A program made the translations under genes and the position numbers. Source: JAYFRC01 sp034926415 (GTDB taxonomy: Bacteria; Bacillota; Clostridia; Oscillospirales; Oscillospiraceae). From it: a stretch of 14,084 nucleotides of DNA. A model generated the notes under the pieces. The model ran no database searches. It was not told the DNA's origin and saw only the letters and a program-made list of their open reading frames with translations. The stretch covers positions 1 through 14,084 of the forward strand of contig JAYFRC010000086.1 of NCBI GenBank assembly GCA_034926415.1, in the 5' to 3' direction. Shown here piece by piece: positions 13,111-14,084 of the stretch; the stretch's first letter is position 1; every line of letters begins with the position of its first letter.

Positions 13111-13160
13111 CAGTATTTGCCGCCGCCCGCGTTTTATTCCGAAAGGAGATACAAAGCATT

Positions 13161-14084
13161 ATGTGCGGAATTGTTGGATTTGTAGGTAAACAGGAAGCGG
13201 CTCCAATCCTTCTCGATTCGCTGGAGCGCATGGAGTACCGCGGCTACGACAGCGCGGGAATGGCGGTCGTCTCGGACGACGGCGTGCTCCAGGTGGCAAA
13301 GGCCAAAGGACGGCTCAAGGTCCTTTACGAAATGACGAAGGGCGGCAGCGACGTCACAGGGAAAATGGGCATCGGACACACTCGCTGGGCGACGCACGGC
13401 GAGCCCACCGATATAAATGCCCACCCTCACGTCAGCGAGAACGGGAGCATCGCGCTCGTTCACAACGGTATCATCGAAAATTATCTCGAGATAAAGGAAG
13501 CGCTCCAGGACAAGGGCGTGAAGTTCGCATCCGACACCGATTCCGAGGTCGTGGCGCAGCTTCTCGAGTTCTATTACAACGAAAACCACAATATGCTTGA
13601 CGCCGTGTCCCGCGTAATTCACCGCATCGAGGGCTCATATGCGTTCGGCATAATATGCAGCGACTTTCCCGACGCGCTCATCGCGGCGCGCAAGGACGCG
13701 CCGCTGCTCCTAGGCTACGGCGATGGCGAGAACTTCATCGCTTCAGACGTGACCGCGATAATCAAGCATACGCGCGACGTAAGCTACATGAACGACGGCG
13801 AGATAGCGGTCGTCACCCGTGAAAGCATCGACGTTTTCAACGATATGCTGGAGCCTGTCGAAAAAGAGCACCATACCGTGGACTGGGACGTGTCCGCCGC
13901 CGAGAAGGGCGGCTACGAGCACTTCATGTTCAAGGAGATAATGGAACAGCCCGAGGCAATAAGAAAGACTATCTCGCCGCGCATCAAGGGCGGCCGCGTC
14001 GTCCTAGACAATGTGAAGATGACGGCGGAGTATGTGAAAAACATTTCGCGCATATTCATCATCGCATGCGGCAGCTCTTATCAC
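13161..14084 (+). CDS. glmS: Glutamine-fructose-6-phosphate aminotransferase (isomerizing), truncated by window edge
   Basis: This enzyme makes glucosamine-6-phosphate from fructose-6-phosphate and glutamine, the first step to UDP-GlcNAc for peptidoglycan. 308 codons are visible of about 600. The glutaminase domain begins MCGIVGFVG, with catalytic Cys2 exposed after Met removal, then RMEYRGYDSAG (23-33), HTRWATHG (73-80), HNGIIENY (101-108) and DTDSEVVAQLL. The linker GGYEHFMFKEIMEQPEAIR leads into the first SIS domain, whose IFIIACGSSYH strand is cut at the right edge. AAAGGAG lies about 12 nt before the ATG. The gene is divergent from DUF421 with only 69 bp between the starts, too little for a glmS ribozyme, and no clear promoter is visible there; it may lie inside the DUF421 gene. 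Confidence 0.98.
   Translation, partial: MCGIVGFVGKQEAAPILLDSLERMEYRGYDSAGMAVVSDDGVLQVAKAKGRLKVLYEMTKGGSDVTGKMGIGHTRWATHGEPTDINAHPHVSENGSIALVHNGIIENYLEIKEALQDKGVKFASDTDSEVVAQLLEFYYNENHNMLDAVSRVIHRIEGSYAFGIICSDFPDALIAARKDAPLLLGYGDGENFIASDVTAIIKHTRDVSYMNDGEIAVVTRESIDVFNDMLEPVEKEHHTVDWDVSAAEKGGYEHFMFKEIMEQPEAIRKTISPRIKGGRVVLDNVKMTAEYVKNISRIFIIACGSSYH

Noticed and set aside
1..14084. Mobile elements, prophage, CRISPR array, defence system
   Set aside because: No transposase, integrase, terminal repeats, spaced repeats or defence proteins seen; gene content and base use look uniform and core-like.

Overview
The window is a compact chromosomal segment of about 14 kb with moderately high GC. It comes from a Gram-positive, Clostridia-type bacterium, most likely the Oscillospiraceae/Ruminococcaceae side of the class. 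The evidence is the combination of a ZTP (pfl) riboswitch on formate-tetrahydrofolate ligase, a T-box on pheST, IreB, NrdR, a DUF421/DUF4363 pair, an nnrD-lipoprotein-alr-mazF cluster like the sporulating Firmicutes ydcC/gerS-alr-ndoA locus, strong TTGACA-17-TATAAT promoters and purine-rich Shine-Dalgarno sites. Isoleucine is often encoded by ATA. I see no insertion sequence, prophage, CRISPR array, tRNA or rRNA.

Left part (1-6741), all on the minus strand, holds five transcription units. They are fhs (5' part only) behind a promoter, ZTP riboswitch and terminator; a secreted SH3b-NlpC/P60 wall hydrolase (764-1687) probably read with an unnamed 101-aa protein (1739-2044) that has a consensus promoter; ireB (2279-2524) with a perfect consensus promoter and a strong terminator; and pheS-pheT (2677-6407) behind a phenylalanine-specific T-box leader with a readable UUC specifier. 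PheT carries an apparent insertion of about 100 residues.

Middle part (6749-10768), plus strand. A promoter placed back to back with the pheST promoter drives nnrD, a small lipoprotein placed like GerS/YdcC, and alr. mazF follows after a 310-bp gap that lacks an antitoxin gene but contains several hairpins. An exported protein of unknown function comes next and ends at a strong terminator.

Right part (10839-14084): an unnamed 173-aa cytoplasmic protein; nrdR with an extended -10 promoter and NrdR-box-like palindromes (probable autoregulation); on the minus strand a DUF421 membrane protein with its DUF4363 partner; and divergently the 5' part of glmS, which has no room for a glmS ribozyme.

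Most of the window is core metabolism and envelope biology: one-carbon metabolism, phenylalanine charging, D-alanine and glucosamine supply for peptidoglycan, wall hydrolysis and a wall-stress regulator substrate. I did not find a clearly new multi-gene system. The points most worth a second look are the structured mazF leader without a MazE gene, the PheT insertion, the DUF421 start-site hairpin, the phased ATTGTAAC repeats at the 101-aa gene, and the NrdR-box pair around its own promoter.
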